Origin: Chlamydiota bacterium
GTDB lineage: Bacteria > Chlamydiota > Chlamydiia > Chlamydiales > JAAZZY01
DNA: 33,851 nucleotides
Direction: 5' to 3'
Assembly (NCBI GenBank): GCA_022601345.1
Contig: JAJACU010000024.1
Location: 1-33,851, forward strand
Each line of letters begins with the position of its first letter. The first letter of the stretch is position 1. The notes under the pieces were generated by a model that had not been told where the DNA came from, searched no databases, and was given only the letters and a program-made list of their open reading frames with translations. This document shows positions 8,610 through 16,747 of this stretch, one piece after another. Made by a program: the position numbers and the translations under genes.

Positions 8610-9371
8610 ATGGTACTTATTCAACAATCACTAGAATTAAATAATTATCTAAACCGTGCAAGAGCTCTTGCCAGAGACATTACTGATCCTGAACCTATGT
8701 TTAAACCAAGTAGTAACTACTCACCTTATTACAGCACTCCTGGCTACTATTACCATCATGACAGCAGACCAGGAATACTTGGTATACTTTTTCCTCAAAG
8801 GCACGTTGTAGATCACTACCACCACACCTCAAAACCATATAGAGAAAAGGACAAAAAAAGCAACACAGGTGCTGCTATTGCAGCGGTTTCATTAGCTGTT
8901 GCTGGAGGCATGCTGCTTTACAATATAGGTGGAGAGCTAGGTAAACGCTCTAATGCAATAGAAGATTTAAAAAAGTTAGATAGAGAAAGAAAAATTGTTA
9001 TGATGGATATGCAACATAACAATGCTTCACCACTTACAACTTACAAGGTTCAAGACATTATGGAGCAACACCAAGATATTTTGGAGACATACAAGAGCGA
9101 CTCTGAGTCACGCCTCATGATTAAAGGAGCAATGACTACAGGCGTAATGCTAGGTTTTGCAACCTGCACTAAAGCGTGGCTAGAAGGTTCTGCAGTTTAT
9201 GCAGCTTCTCCTTACATGGCACTAGCAGGACTGGCTCTAACTACAGGTGGAGGATTTGCATGGGCCTTAAAAAATGGTTTTGAAAGCACTTCAGAAATTG
9301 TTAAAAGAAAAGCAAGTGACTTAATGAATTCTATTGAAGCATACAAACAAACTAGTCTTCAAGGAGCTTAA
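8610..9371 (+). CDS. Hypothetical protein with hydrophobic segments (Inc-like candidate)
   Basis: I do not recognise the 253-aa product. It begins with ~30 polar residues, then a Tyr/His-rich stretch (YYSTPGYYYHHD, residues 40-51). A hydrophobic segment follows near residues 86-108 (AAIAAVSLAVAGGMLLY), then a charged helical region and a second hydrophobic block, residues ~170-220, with two lobes separated by a short loop. A hairpin of two membrane helices is the hallmark of chlamydial inclusion-membrane (Inc) proteins, but it is not specific. The start is supported by AGAGGA eight bases upstream. The stop is one base from the start of the next gene, which shares a similar architecture and a weakly similar segment (YKVQDIMEQHQDIL versus NKVVQILENFDRHI), so the two may be diverged paralogues in an operon. 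Confidence 0.7.
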   Translation: MVLIQQSLELNNYLNRARALARDITDPEPMFKPSSNYSPYYSTPGYYYHHDSRPGILGILFPQRHVVDHYHHTSKPYREKDKKSNTGAAIAAVSLAVAGGMLLYNIGGELGKRSNAIEDLKKLDRERKIVMMDMQHNNASPLTTYKVQDIMEQHQDILETYKSDSESRLMIKGAMTTGVMLGFATCTKAWLEGSAVYAASPYMALAGLALTTGGGFAWALKNGFESTSEIVKRKASDLMNSIEAYKQTSLQGA

Positions 9372-9372
9372 A

Positions 9373-10068
9373 ATGTCTATTGAACCCCACCTAAAAACAA
9401 CCTTATCTCCTTGTTTTGAGCTTGCTCGTTTGGCACACAAAAAGTTAAGCCCAAAATCTTTTACGCCACATCGTACGCTCAGCGCATTAGTTAACATCTT
9501 AACATACGAAGAAGAGAAGCCTTCTCTAAATGTAGGTGTCGCAGCTTTGGCAGAAGATGTTTATAATTTTTTTACAAAAGAATTATACCAGTCCATGAGC
9601 TTAACAAGCCTAATGGAGCAAACAGAATCAGACCGTTTATTTGTTAAACATGAGCTGATTAACCACAACTCAAGTATCCCTACAAACAAAGTCGTGCAAA
9701 TTTTAGAAAATTTTGATAGGCACATCTCTGTTTTAAAAGAACTGTCAATGATTACCAGAGCTTATGCTGTTAGTAAAATCGTTGTTGGTTGTGTTATTAC
9801 TTCAGGAGCTGCCTATGGCTTGGCTAATTCTTCGCTAGTGCCAAGCACAGCTTTAGGTTTAATATACTCAATTCCTACTGCTGTGTACTCTCTAAGCAAG
9901 GGTGTGCAACTTTCAGCAATGGATTATACTCCTACTACCTGCTGGGGAGAAGAGAAGCCATCTATTAGAGAAAGGCTACTCACAAACTACTACAGCATCA
10001 CAAAACTTGATATTGGGTTTCAAAAACTGCCGTTGCAGTTGAGTGGGATTCACGAGCCAATAGTTTAA
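9373..10068 (+). CDS. Hypothetical protein with paired hydrophobic segments (Inc-like candidate)
   Basis: The ATG at 9373 is chosen over an upstream in-frame start at 9334 because AAGGAG (9361-9366) lies at proper distance and the preceding gene stops one base earlier. The 231-aa product is unrecognised. It has a soluble N-terminal half, then a bilobed hydrophobic stretch (about residues 138-175: IVVGCVITSGAAYGLANSSL, then a second helix ending IPTAVYSL) and a polar tail. Its central segment resembles the same region of the upstream neighbour (HNSSIPTNKVVQIL versus HNNASPLTTYKVQDIM), which suggests ancient duplication. The two genes very likely form one transcription unit. An inclusion-membrane or other host-facing membrane role is inferred only from topology and phylum. 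Confidence 0.75.
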   Translation: MSIEPHLKTTLSPCFELARLAHKKLSPKSFTPHRTLSALVNILTYEEEKPSLNVGVAALAEDVYNFFTKELYQSMSLTSLMEQTESDRLFVKHELINHNSSIPTNKVVQILENFDRHISVLKELSMITRAYAVSKIVVGCVITSGAAYGLANSSLVPSTALGLIYSIPTAVYSLSKGVQLSAMDYTPTTCWGEEKPSIRERLLTNYYSITKLDIGFQKLPLQLSGIHEPIV

Positions 10069-10275
10069 ACCCTCGACTTAAAAAAGCTTGAAGGGATTCA
10101 ACTTTGCCGCGCTTATCTGTTAAATTGATAGAGTCAAACCATTGAGAAGGGTAATATTGCGCATCCAATGTGGAAAGAAAATTTTAATACATCAGTCCTG
10201 TAGGTAAGTTAGAGGATAATTTACAGCTAATTAATTATCCTTTACAATACTTTTTTTTAAAAACTTACCCTTCAA
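10069..10275 (-). other. Intergenic stretch with an unsupported open frame
   Basis: The minus strand carries a 57-codon open frame (10168 to 9998, overlapping the end of the upstream gene) reading ...QYYPSQWFDSINLTDKRGK and then VESLQAFLSRGFKLL. The part WFDS-x-NLTD-x-RGKV-x-x-LQAF resembles the start of thioredoxin/peroxiredoxin-like domains (W-x-N-x-x-x-L-x-L-x-D-L-R-G-K-V-V-x-L-x-A-F), after which similarity is lost. It may be a remnant of such a gene, or chance. It has no Shine-Dalgarno sequence. Confidence 0.2.
10213..10258 (+). terminator. Hairpin followed by T-run (possible terminator or leader structure)
   Basis: AGGATAATT (10213-10221) pairs with AATTATCCT (10233-10241) over 9 bp with an 11-base loop, and a run of eight T follows at 10251-10258. 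The T-run starts nine bases after the stem, which is further than usual. It may end the two-gene transcript upstream, or lie in the leader of the gene starting at 10276. Confidence 0.4.
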
Positions 10276-11049
10276 ATGACTAAGATTAACTTTTCCACTA
10301 CCCACCAAGCTATATCGCTCACTCGCTACCAACTTCGTAATATTGAAGAAAAATGCAACAACATTTTAAATGAAAAAATAAATTCCGAATCCTCTCTTTT
10401 ACAGAAGTTCTCTTTAAGCCCTACTGAAAGAAAGAGATTTTTAAGTAATAAAAATTTGCTGCAAAAACTCTGCTTTTACTTGTTTGTTGAAAGTGAACAC
10501 ATCAATAATAAAATTTCCAAGCAGATCTCCAATGAAACGGTACTTGAAAAAATTTGTCAAAAAAGAATCGCCCCTTTAAAGCCTCCCTCAAGAATTAATG
10601 ACACTATTACTGAGATTTTTCAAGGCCATAAAAAGACTCTTAGCAGTATGCGATTAATAAATAATTCTTTAACTTATCTTCGCTTAACAACGCTACTTGC
10701 TACAACGGTTTGGCTAAACTATGCCGTGTACAAAACGGCCACAGATTGGGCGTCAAACTGCTCTGAAAAGTCTCTAAATATTAAGTGTCCAACGAGTGGG
10801 TTCTTTAAGTATTTATACTCTCAAGATGTAAGCTTTTTTGCGATTCCTGTTATTACACTAATTGGAGTTGCAGCCAAAATCTGCGATGATAAAATTACAT
10901 CGTCGCTTCGCCGCACTACACTATCAAAAGCTAAAAACAATGCCTCACAAACTCTTCTAAAAATTTCAAAAGTGAAAGACTTTCTTTTAGATTATTCCGT
11001 AGATCCTGAATTTACAAGACCAATTTTTGCGAGAGCATTGAACGAATAG
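10276..11049 (+). CDS. Hypothetical two-helix membrane protein
   Basis: The 257-aa product is not recognised. The first ~120 residues are charged and helical. A hydrophobic segment follows at residues ~133-155 (LTYLRLTTLLATTVWLNYAV), then a ~35-residue loop containing two cysteines (NCSEKSLNIKCP), and a second hydrophobic segment at ~190-208 (FFAIPVITLIGVAAKI), then a basic helical tail. The layout of a long helical domain, two membrane helices and a short tail parallels the two upstream genes. No good Shine-Dalgarno sequence precedes the ATG. The 3' end overlaps the end of rnhB on the opposite strand by 38 bp. Confidence 0.7.
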   Translation: MTKINFSTTHQAISLTRYQLRNIEEKCNNILNEKINSESSLLQKFSLSPTERKRFLSNKNLLQKLCFYLFVESEHINNKISKQISNETVLEKICQKRIAPLKPPSRINDTITEIFQGHKKTLSSMRLINNSLTYLRLTTLLATTVWLNYAVYKTATDWASNCSEKSLNIKCPTSGFFKYLYSQDVSFFAIPVITLIGVAAKICDDKITSSLRRTTLSKAKNNASQTLLKISKVKDFLLDYSVDPEFTRPIFARALNE

Positions 11050-11644
11050 GTTCAAATGTTTTTCTGTGAATTTCACAAGGTCCATGCTCAGCAAGAGCCT
11101 CGCGATGTTCTTTTGTACCATAACCCTTATGGCTGATAAGGTTATACTCAGGCCATCTTTGGTGATACTCTTTCATCATTCTATCTCTAGTGACCTTAGC
11201 TAAAATAGATGCTGAAGCTATTAAATGTGAAATAGTGTCACCTTTAATAATTTTTCTAGATGGGATATCGACATGGAGCTGCACCCCATCTACAAGCAAG
11301 TAGTCAATTTTAACTGACATGTCCTTGTAAGCAAGCTCCATAGCCTTGATAGCTGCCTGTAAAATATTAATCTGATCTATAACATCTGCATGAACTATAC
11401 CAATGCCATAGACGATATCTGGATGTGTGGTTAATGTATCAAATAGTCTTTCGCGTTTCTTCTCGGTAAGCTTTTTGCTGTCATTAACCCCATCAATAAA
11501 AATGTGAGGAGGGATATGAACGCAACCTGCAACGACAGGGCCTGCTAAGGGTCCACGACCAGCCTCATCTATCCCTGCAAGGCATTTAAAACCTTTGCCC
11601 AACAATTCTGTTTCATGTTTAAGCCATAAACAAGAGGCAGTCAT
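11012..11644 (-). CDS. rnhB: Ribonuclease HII
   Basis: RNase HII cleaves RNA in RNA-DNA hybrids and starts removal of single ribonucleotides misincorporated in DNA. The signature AGIDEAGRGPLAGPVV (Asp26, Glu27, with GRG 29-31) is complete. Asp119 in LLVDGV and ILAKVTRDRMM supply further active-site positions. Length 210 aa is typical. Its ATG overlaps the rplS stop by one base (TAATG), so translation is coupled. In C. trachomatis rnhB is followed directly by gmk; here an unrelated block of about 4.7 kb intervenes. Confidence 0.97.
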   Translation of the reverse strand: MTASCLWLKHETELLGKGFKCLAGIDEAGRGPLAGPVVAGCVHIPPHIFIDGVNDSKKLTEKKRERLFDTLTTHPDIVYGIGIVHADVIDQINILQAAIKAMELAYKDMSVKIDYLLVDGVQLHVDIPSRKIIKGDTISHLIASASILAKVTRDRMMKEYHQRWPEYNLISHKGYGTKEHREALAEHGPCEIHRKTFEPIRSMLSQKLVL

Positions 11645-11994
11645 TACATTTTAGCTTTGACTTTAGCGGCTTTTCCTTGAGTACCACGAAGGTAGTATAG
11701 CTTAGCTCTTCTAACTTTCCCTCTGCGCATAAGTTCAATCTTAGCGATCATTGGGCTATTTAAAAGAAAAACTCTTTCCATTCCTTCACTATAAGCAACA
11801 CGATGAATCGAAAAAGTCTCAGAAACTCCTGTTCCTTTACGAGCAATAACTGTGCCAGTAAAGATCTGAATACGCTCTTTTGCTCCTTCCACAATTCGTG
11901 TGTGCACTTTCACTGTGTCACCAATACTAAAGTCAGGTATATCACTTTTTAGAGATACTTGCTCAAGTTCTTGGATGATAGGGTTCTTACTCAT
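11644..11994 (-). CDS. rplS: 50S ribosomal protein L19
   Basis: L19 lies at the 30S-50S interface of the ribosome. The 116-aa protein has the family pattern: [20 protein letters not shown] near residue 22, then [20 protein letters not shown] and the basic C-terminal segment [15 protein letters not shown]. Length is normal. The start overlaps the end of trmD by 8 bp and its stop overlaps the rnhB start, in the conserved rpsP-trmD-rplS-rnhB order. Confidence 0.98.
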   Translation of the reverse strand: MSKNPIIQELEQVSLKSDIPDFSIGDTVKVHTRIVEGAKERIQIFTGTVIARKGTGVSETFSIHRVAYSEGMERVFLLNSPMIAKIELMRRGKVRRAKLYYLRGTQGKAAKVKAKM

Positions 11995-12679
11995 TGTTTG
12001 GTTCTCCTAATACTAAATTTAAGTCTGGTCTTTTTTTCTGTGTCTGCAAAAAAGCATTTTTTTGCCTCCACTTATCTATTTCTTGATGATTCCCAGAAAG
12101 TAAAACTTCTGGAACTTCCTTACCTTCAAAATTTTGTGGACGTGTATAATGTGGGCAGTCAAGTCTTCCTTTCTCAAAGGAATCATTGGCGCTTGATTCA
12201 GGATGCCCTAGTACTCCAGGCACAAAACGAGCAACAACATCAATCAACACACATGCAGCGAGACATCCATTTGTCAGCACATAGTCACCGATACTAATTT
12301 CCATATCTACATCGCTTTCTAGTACACGCTGATCCACACCTTCATAATGTCCACACAATAAAATAAGATGTTTTTCCTTAGACAACTCTTTTGCTAGCTT
12401 CTGATCTAAAGGCTTTCCTTGAGGAGATAGATAAACCACTTTACTCTTACTTGTCTTCATAGCTCTTATCGCTTCTGAGACAGGCTCGGCCATCATCACC
12501 ATTCCTGGTCCACCGCCATATGGACGATCATCAGCTTGCTTGTGTTTGTCCTTGCAATAGTCTCTAATATCCACACAATTAATTTCTAGTAGCTCACTTT
12601 TTTGGGCACGAGCAATCATGCTCTCACTGAGAGGTCCTTGAAAATAGTTTGGAAATAGACTAAGCACATCAAACTTCAT
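11987..12679 (-). CDS. trmD: tRNA (guanine-N1)-methyltransferase
   Basis: TrmD methylates G37 next to the anticodon of certain tRNAs using S-adenosylmethionine, which prevents +1 frameshifting. The protein opens with [20 protein letters not shown] and has the trefoil-knot SAM site [15 protein letters not shown], followed by [10 protein letters not shown], both highly conserved. The flexible region with [12 protein letters not shown] (residues ~52-63) is also present. Length 230 aa is in the usual bacterial range. It lies between rpsP (16 bp upstream) and rplS (8-bp overlap). Confidence 0.98.
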   Translation of the reverse strand: MKFDVLSLFPNYFQGPLSESMIARAQKSELLEINCVDIRDYCKDKHKQADDRPYGGGPGMVMMAEPVSEAIRAMKTSKSKVVYLSPQGKPLDQKLAKELSKEKHLILLCGHYEGVDQRVLESDVDMEISIGDYVLTNGCLAACVLIDVVARFVPGVLGHPESSANDSFEKGRLDCPHYTRPQNFEGKEVPEVLLSGNHQEIDKWRQKNAFLQTQKKRPDLNLVLGEPNNE

Positions 12680-12695
12680 TACAATAATTTTGCTG

Positions 12696-12953
12696 TTAAG
12701 CTACAGCTTCTTGCTTGCTATATTTTTTAAAAATAGAAGCTACTTTTGGAGTCATCTGACCACCAACGCTTAGCCAATATTTTAAACGCTCACCATCAAT
12801 TTCGGCTTTCTTTCCATCTTCTTCAAAAGGATTGTACCATCCTAGTGATTCAATGTATTTTCCATCTCTTGGTGCACGACTATCTGTTACAACAATACGA
12901 TAAAATGCACGGTTTCTTTTACCCTGCACACGCATTCTAATTTTAACTGCCAT
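12696..12953 (-). CDS. rpsP: 30S ribosomal protein S16
   Basis: S16 is a primary assembly protein of the small ribosomal subunit. The 85-aa sequence begins MAVKIRMRVQGKRNRAFYRI and continues VVTDSRAPRDGKYIESLGWY, the canonical S16 core; SVGGQMTPKV is also conserved. Its start overlaps the end of ffh by 11 bp, and trmD follows, so it sits inside the long translation and secretion operon. Confidence 0.98.
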   Translation of the reverse strand: MAVKIRMRVQGKRNRAFYRIVVTDSRAPRDGKYIESLGWYNPFEEDGKKAEIDGERLKYWLSVGGQMTPKVASIFKKYSKQEAVA

Positions 12954-14274
12954 GAAATCCTCCCATAAGTTTTTCTAAGGCTTTGCCTTTCGGCATGTTC
13001 TTCATAAATTTTTTACAATTTTTAAAATTTTTAACTAGTTTGTTTACATCATCTAAAGATGTTCCACTACCTTTTGCGATACGTCGACGTCTAGGCATAA
13101 TCATTTCGGATTTTTCAAATCGTTCGTCTTTAGTCATCGACAAAATAATAGCTTCGTTTTTTTCAAATTCTTTTTCATCAATTGGCAAATCTTTTAAAGC
13201 TCCACCAACTCCTGGTATCATTTTAAGAATCCCTTTAAATGACCCCATCTTCTTTACCATAGCAAATTGCTTAAGAAAGTCATCATATGTAAAGGTTGCC
13301 TTTTTAAGTTTCTGCTCTAGGTCTTTTGCATCTTTTTCAGAAATGTGCTCTTGAGCTTTTCGAACAAGATTGATGGTATCACCCATTCCCAGGATACGGT
13401 CAGCCATTGATTGGGGATGAAATAGTTGCACATCTTCTATGCGCTCTCCTATCCCCTCAAATTTCAAAGGTTTTTTAGTAATTTCTACAATCGAAAGAGC
13501 TGCTCCACCTCTCGTGCTGCCGTCTAGCATAGTTAGCACTGTTCCATCAAATTCAATATCTTCATGGAACTGCTTTGCGACATTTACAGCATCTTGCCCA
13601 AGCATTGCATTGGCCACAAAAAGGACTTCATCAGGTTTTATCAGCCCTTTAATTGACTTAAGCTCTTTCATAAGCTCTTGGTCAATGTGTAGCCTTCCTG
13701 CAGTATCAAAAATCACAACATCATAGTGCTTCTCTTTAAGTACTTTGAGAGCATGCTTTGCCACTTTTTCAGCTTTTTCTTGTCCGTCATCAGTAAATAT
13801 ATCGCACCCAACTTTCTCTGAAAGTTGTTTTAGCTGTTCTACGGCTGCAGGCCTCTGCCTGTCGCAAGCTACAAGTAAAACCTTTTCAGCCTTCTTTTCG
13901 TGTTTAAGGTACCTAGCAAGTTTTGCACAAAAAGTTGTTTTTCCAGACCCTTGCAAGCCACATACCATGATATGAGTTGGCTTTTTCTTAATTACAACAT
14001 CTTTTGCTTCACCGCCCATAAGAGCTGCAAGCTCATCATGCACAATTTTAATAAATTGCTGACCTGCTTCGACAGACTTAAGAACTTCGTCACCTAAAGC
14101 TTTTTCTTTAACTCGGGTCACAAAAGTTTTTATCACGCTGTAGTTAACGTCTGCATCTAAGAGAGCTAGCCTTACTTCTGAGACTGCTTTTTTAATGTTG
14201 TCTTCATTAAGCGAGCGCTTCCCTAAAATAGAGGATACTGCATTTTGGAACTTATCTGATAGGTAGTCAAACAT
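12943..14274 (-). CDS. ffh: Signal recognition particle protein Ffh (SRP54)
   Basis: Ffh binds 4.5S RNA and signal sequences of nascent membrane proteins and delivers ribosomes to FtsY. The N domain is followed by the G domain with P-loop GLQGSGKT (106-113), DRQRPAAVEQL (138-148) and DTAGR (190-194). The G4 motif, normally TKLDG, reads TMLDG (248-252): the lysine is Met249. The segment that is usually VDAMTGQDAVN reads ANAMLGQDAVN. The methionine-rich M domain follows and includes RRRRIAKGSGTSLDDVNKL, the SRP RNA-binding region. Length 443 aa is typical. Gene order (prmC upstream, rpsP downstream) matches Chlamydia. From memory, chlamydial Ffh proteins also lack a canonical TKxD, so this may be a phylum trait rather than a defect. 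Confidence 0.97.
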   Translation of the reverse strand: MFDYLSDKFQNAVSSILGKRSLNEDNIKKAVSEVRLALLDADVNYSVIKTFVTRVKEKALGDEVLKSVEAGQQFIKIVHDELAALMGGEAKDVVIKKKPTHIMVCGLQGSGKTTFCAKLARYLKHEKKAEKVLLVACDRQRPAAVEQLKQLSEKVGCDIFTDDGQEKAEKVAKHALKVLKEKHYDVVIFDTAGRLHIDQELMKELKSIKGLIKPDEVLFVANAMLGQDAVNVAKQFHEDIEFDGTVLTMLDGSTRGGAALSIVEITKKPLKFEGIGERIEDVQLFHPQSMADRILGMGDTINLVRKAQEHISEKDAKDLEQKLKKATFTYDDFLKQFAMVKKMGSFKGILKMIPGVGGALKDLPIDEKEFEKNEAIILSMTKDERFEKSEMIMPRRRRIAKGSGTSLDDVNKLVKNFKNCKKFMKNMPKGKALEKLMGGFHGS

Positions 14275-14320
14275 CTGAGTCTTATTTCTATAAAAATTGC
14301 ATATAGGATACTTAAAAAAA

Positions 14321-15169
14321 CTATTCTAATTCAAGGAAAAAGAACCTTTCATTAGAAGAGAAATCCTTTTCAAAATGCACTTTGTCATGTCCAGCTGCTT
14401 GAAAAAGTTCTTTTACAGCATTTCCTTGGTTATATCCGATCTCAAACCAGGCTTTTGCGCCCTTATTTAAATATTTATTTATATCTTTTGCAAACCGCGC
14501 GTAAACCTCTAATCCACTTTTTCCAGAGACCAAGCTAGTTTTGGGTTCATGATCTTTCACCTCTGGCTCTAAATCTAAATATTCACTCTCTGATATATAT
14601 GGAGGGTTTGAAACAATATAATCTGCTTGGCACCCCTGATAGGGCTCAAATAAGTCACCCAGTTTAAATTCAATTTCGACGTTGTTATGCAAAGCATTTT
14701 TTTGAGCTACATCCAAAGCTTCTTGCGAAAGATCAGAAGCAATTACAGTAAGTGATGGCAAAACTTTTTTTAAAGCTATTGCAATAGCACCCGATCCAGT
14801 TCCGATATCCCACAAAACCCGATCTTCTAAAGGCTCATTTTTTAGTGTTTCCACAATTTTAGCAACAAGCAGCTCCGTTTCATTTCTTGGGATTAGGACA
14901 TTAGGGTTTACAAAAAGCGACGCATTAAAAAAGGAAACCTCTCCTTCAATATGCTCAATAGGTTCACGGTTAGCTCTTCTAAGTAAATTTTGACGAATGC
15001 AAACAAGCTCTTGCTCATTTAAAAGCTTATCAAATTGAACATATAGATCTATTCGTGGAACTTGCAAGCTAAGGGCTATGACGTCTTCAGCTTGTCTTCG
15101 AGAGTTCTCAACGCCTTTTTCGTTTAAGTAACTACCTGATTTATCAATAACTTCTTTAATGGTGATCAT
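14321..15169 (-). CDS. prmC: Release factor glutamine methyltransferase PrmC (HemK)
   Basis: PrmC methylates the glutamine of the GGQ motif of peptide release factors, using S-adenosylmethionine, and so raises termination efficiency. The SAM motif [13 protein letters not shown] (121-133) and the catalytic NPPY (188-191) are intact, and [12 protein letters not shown] fits the conserved P-R-x-E-T-E-x-L region. Length 282 aa is normal. The start overlaps the prfA stop by four bases (ATGA), placing the modifying enzyme right after its substrate gene, as in many bacteria. Confidence 0.97.
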   Translation of the reverse strand: MITIKEVIDKSGSYLNEKGVENSRRQAEDVIALSLQVPRIDLYVQFDKLLNEQELVCIRQNLLRRANREPIEHIEGEVSFFNASLFVNPNVLIPRNETELLVAKIVETLKNEPLEDRVLWDIGTGSGAIAIALKKVLPSLTVIASDLSQEALDVAQKNALHNNVEIEFKLGDLFEPYQGCQADYIVSNPPYISESEYLDLEPEVKDHEPKTSLVSGKSGLEVYARFAKDINKYLNKGAKAWFEIGYNQGNAVKELFQAAGHDKVHFEKDFSSNERFFFLELE

Positions 15170-16233
15170 GCGCTTTCAAGCTTTTTTTGATAGAAGTGGG
15201 CAATAACAGCATTAGATATTTCATCCATACTTCCGTTCATAATTTGATCAAGGCTATATAGAGTCAGGTTAATTCTGTGATCTGATACGCGATTTTGAGA
15301 AAAATTATATGTGCGAATGCGTTCTGAGCGATCCCCACTTCCAACTTGAGCTCCTCTTTTTTCAGAGCGCTCTTTGGCTTTCTTTTCTTCTTCATGCTCT
15401 AGAATTTTAGCTTTTAAAAGTCTTAGAGCTTTGTCTTTATTCTTGTGCTGACTTTTTTCTTGGGAGCAATAAGCTACAACACCCGTCGGCACATGGGTAA
15501 TACGCACAGCTGAATCTGTTGTGTTGACGTGCTGACCACCTGCTCCAGATGCTCGATAAGTATCCACGCGAAGATCGCTTTCATTGATATTTATTTGAGC
15601 CTCTTCTGGCTCTGACATAATAGCAATGGTTATAGCTGATGTATGAACTCGACCTTGAGACTCTGTAGCAGGAACTCTTTGAACACGATGCGTTCCACCT
15701 TCATACTGCAAGTACCTGTGAACATTTTTCCCACTAAGCACCATGATGTATTCTTTATACCCACCTGTATCAGATTCACTGCATGAAAGCTCTTCATACT
15801 TCCAACCCATTTTATCTGCATACAGCTTATACATGCGAACGCAGTCTCCGACAAAAAGAGCTGCCTCATCACCACCTGTACCCGCTCTCAACTCCATAAT
15901 AGTGTTGCAGTGGTCTAGTGGATCTGGAGGAACAAGCAACTGATGAATTTTGCTTTCAATGTCCTCAATTGTTTTTTCATTACGTTCGATTTCATCTTGG
16001 AGCATTTTAATCAGCTCTTCATCTTGAGTTTCTTCTTTAAGCATTTCCTTATTGTCGGCTTGATCTTGCTGAAGCTTTAGGAATTTCTCCCAAAGCTCTT
16101 TAAGGTCCGACAAATAGGCATGTTCTTGAGAAAGCTTCTTGAATTCCTTTTGATCCGAAATAATTTGAGGATCGCTTAGCTTTTGCTCAACTTGAGCCAA
16201 GCCAGAAATGAGCTGAGTCACACGCTGTTTCAT
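15166..16233 (-). CDS. prfA: Peptide chain release factor 1
   Basis: RF1 recognises UAA and UAG and triggers release of the finished peptide. The catalytic GGQ is at 232-234 within [16 protein letters not shown], and the codon-recognition PxT is PAT at 188-190 within [15 protein letters not shown]; both support RF1 rather than RF2. The first ~100 residues form the expected helical domain 1. Length 355 aa is typical. It is followed, with a four-base overlap, by prmC, and preceded by rpmE with a 25-bp gap. Confidence 0.98.
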   Translation of the reverse strand: MKQRVTQLISGLAQVEQKLSDPQIISDQKEFKKLSQEHAYLSDLKELWEKFLKLQQDQADNKEMLKEETQDEELIKMLQDEIERNEKTIEDIESKIHQLLVPPDPLDHCNTIMELRAGTGGDEAALFVGDCVRMYKLYADKMGWKYEELSCSESDTGGYKEYIMVLSGKNVHRYLQYEGGTHRVQRVPATESQGRVHTSAITIAIMSEPEEAQININESDLRVDTYRASGAGGQHVNTTDSAVRITHVPTGVVAYCSQEKSQHKNKDKALRLLKAKILEHEEEKKAKERSEKRGAQVGSGDRSERIRTYNFSQNRVSDHRINLTLYSLDQIMNGSMDEISNAVIAHFYQKKLESA

Positions 16234-16258
16234 ACTTTAATGAGCAGAGAAAGTAAAT

Positions 16259-16537
16259 TTACTTTTCTTCTTTGTCAGTTGATTCTTTTTTCTGGGCTGG
16301 TTTTGCATAACGTTTGCGGAATTTATCCACACGGCCTTCAGTATCAATAAACTGATTACTTCCTGTGTAGAATGGATGTGAATCTGAAGATACAGAAACA
16401 CGGCAAACAGGATACTCTTTTCCTTCATAAGTCTCAGTTTCTTTAGTCTGTAGAGTCGATCGACATAAGAATTTTGCATTTGTTGAAGAATCAATAAACA
16501 ACACTTCCTGATATTCTGGATGAGTGTCTTTTTTCAT
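16259..16537 (-). CDS. rpmE: 50S ribosomal protein L31 (type B, zinc-free form)
   Basis: The 92-aa protein contains [20 protein letters not shown] and then KFRKRY, the conserved L31 core. There is no CxxC zinc-binding pair, and the sequence between the N-terminus and the core is longer than in the zinc form, both as in type B L31. The C-terminal tail is rich in Lys and Glu. AGGAG eight bases upstream of the ATG supports the start. It is the first gene of the eight-gene minus-strand operon rpmE to rnhB, and the 210-bp region upstream should hold the operon's promoter, which I could not place with confidence. Confidence 0.95.
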   Translation of the reverse strand: MKKDTHPEYQEVLFIDSSTNAKFLCRSTLQTKETETYEGKEYPVCRVSVSSDSHPFYTGSNQFIDTEGRVDKFRKRYAKPAQKKESTDKEEK

Positions 16538-16747
16538 TTGGAGGCTCCTAGTTATTTAATTAATGCGAGTATTTTAACTAATCTTGCCAATTCTAACTAG
16601 TTAAATTTTTATCCTTGGGCGTAAAAATTTCAAAAAAGTATTACTATCAAGTCTTTTTTTTGCAAAAAATCTTTATTTTTTATTCCTATTTTAATAGAAA
16701 TTTTATTAAAAAAAGTGTAATATAGGATCAACAAACCGAGTGAAAAC

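Noticed and set aside
10213-10241. Shared GGATAATT...AATTATCC core with the palindrome at 25709 as a dispersed element
   Set aside because: Only about eight bases per arm are shared, loops and flanks differ, and such AT-rich matches are expected by chance.
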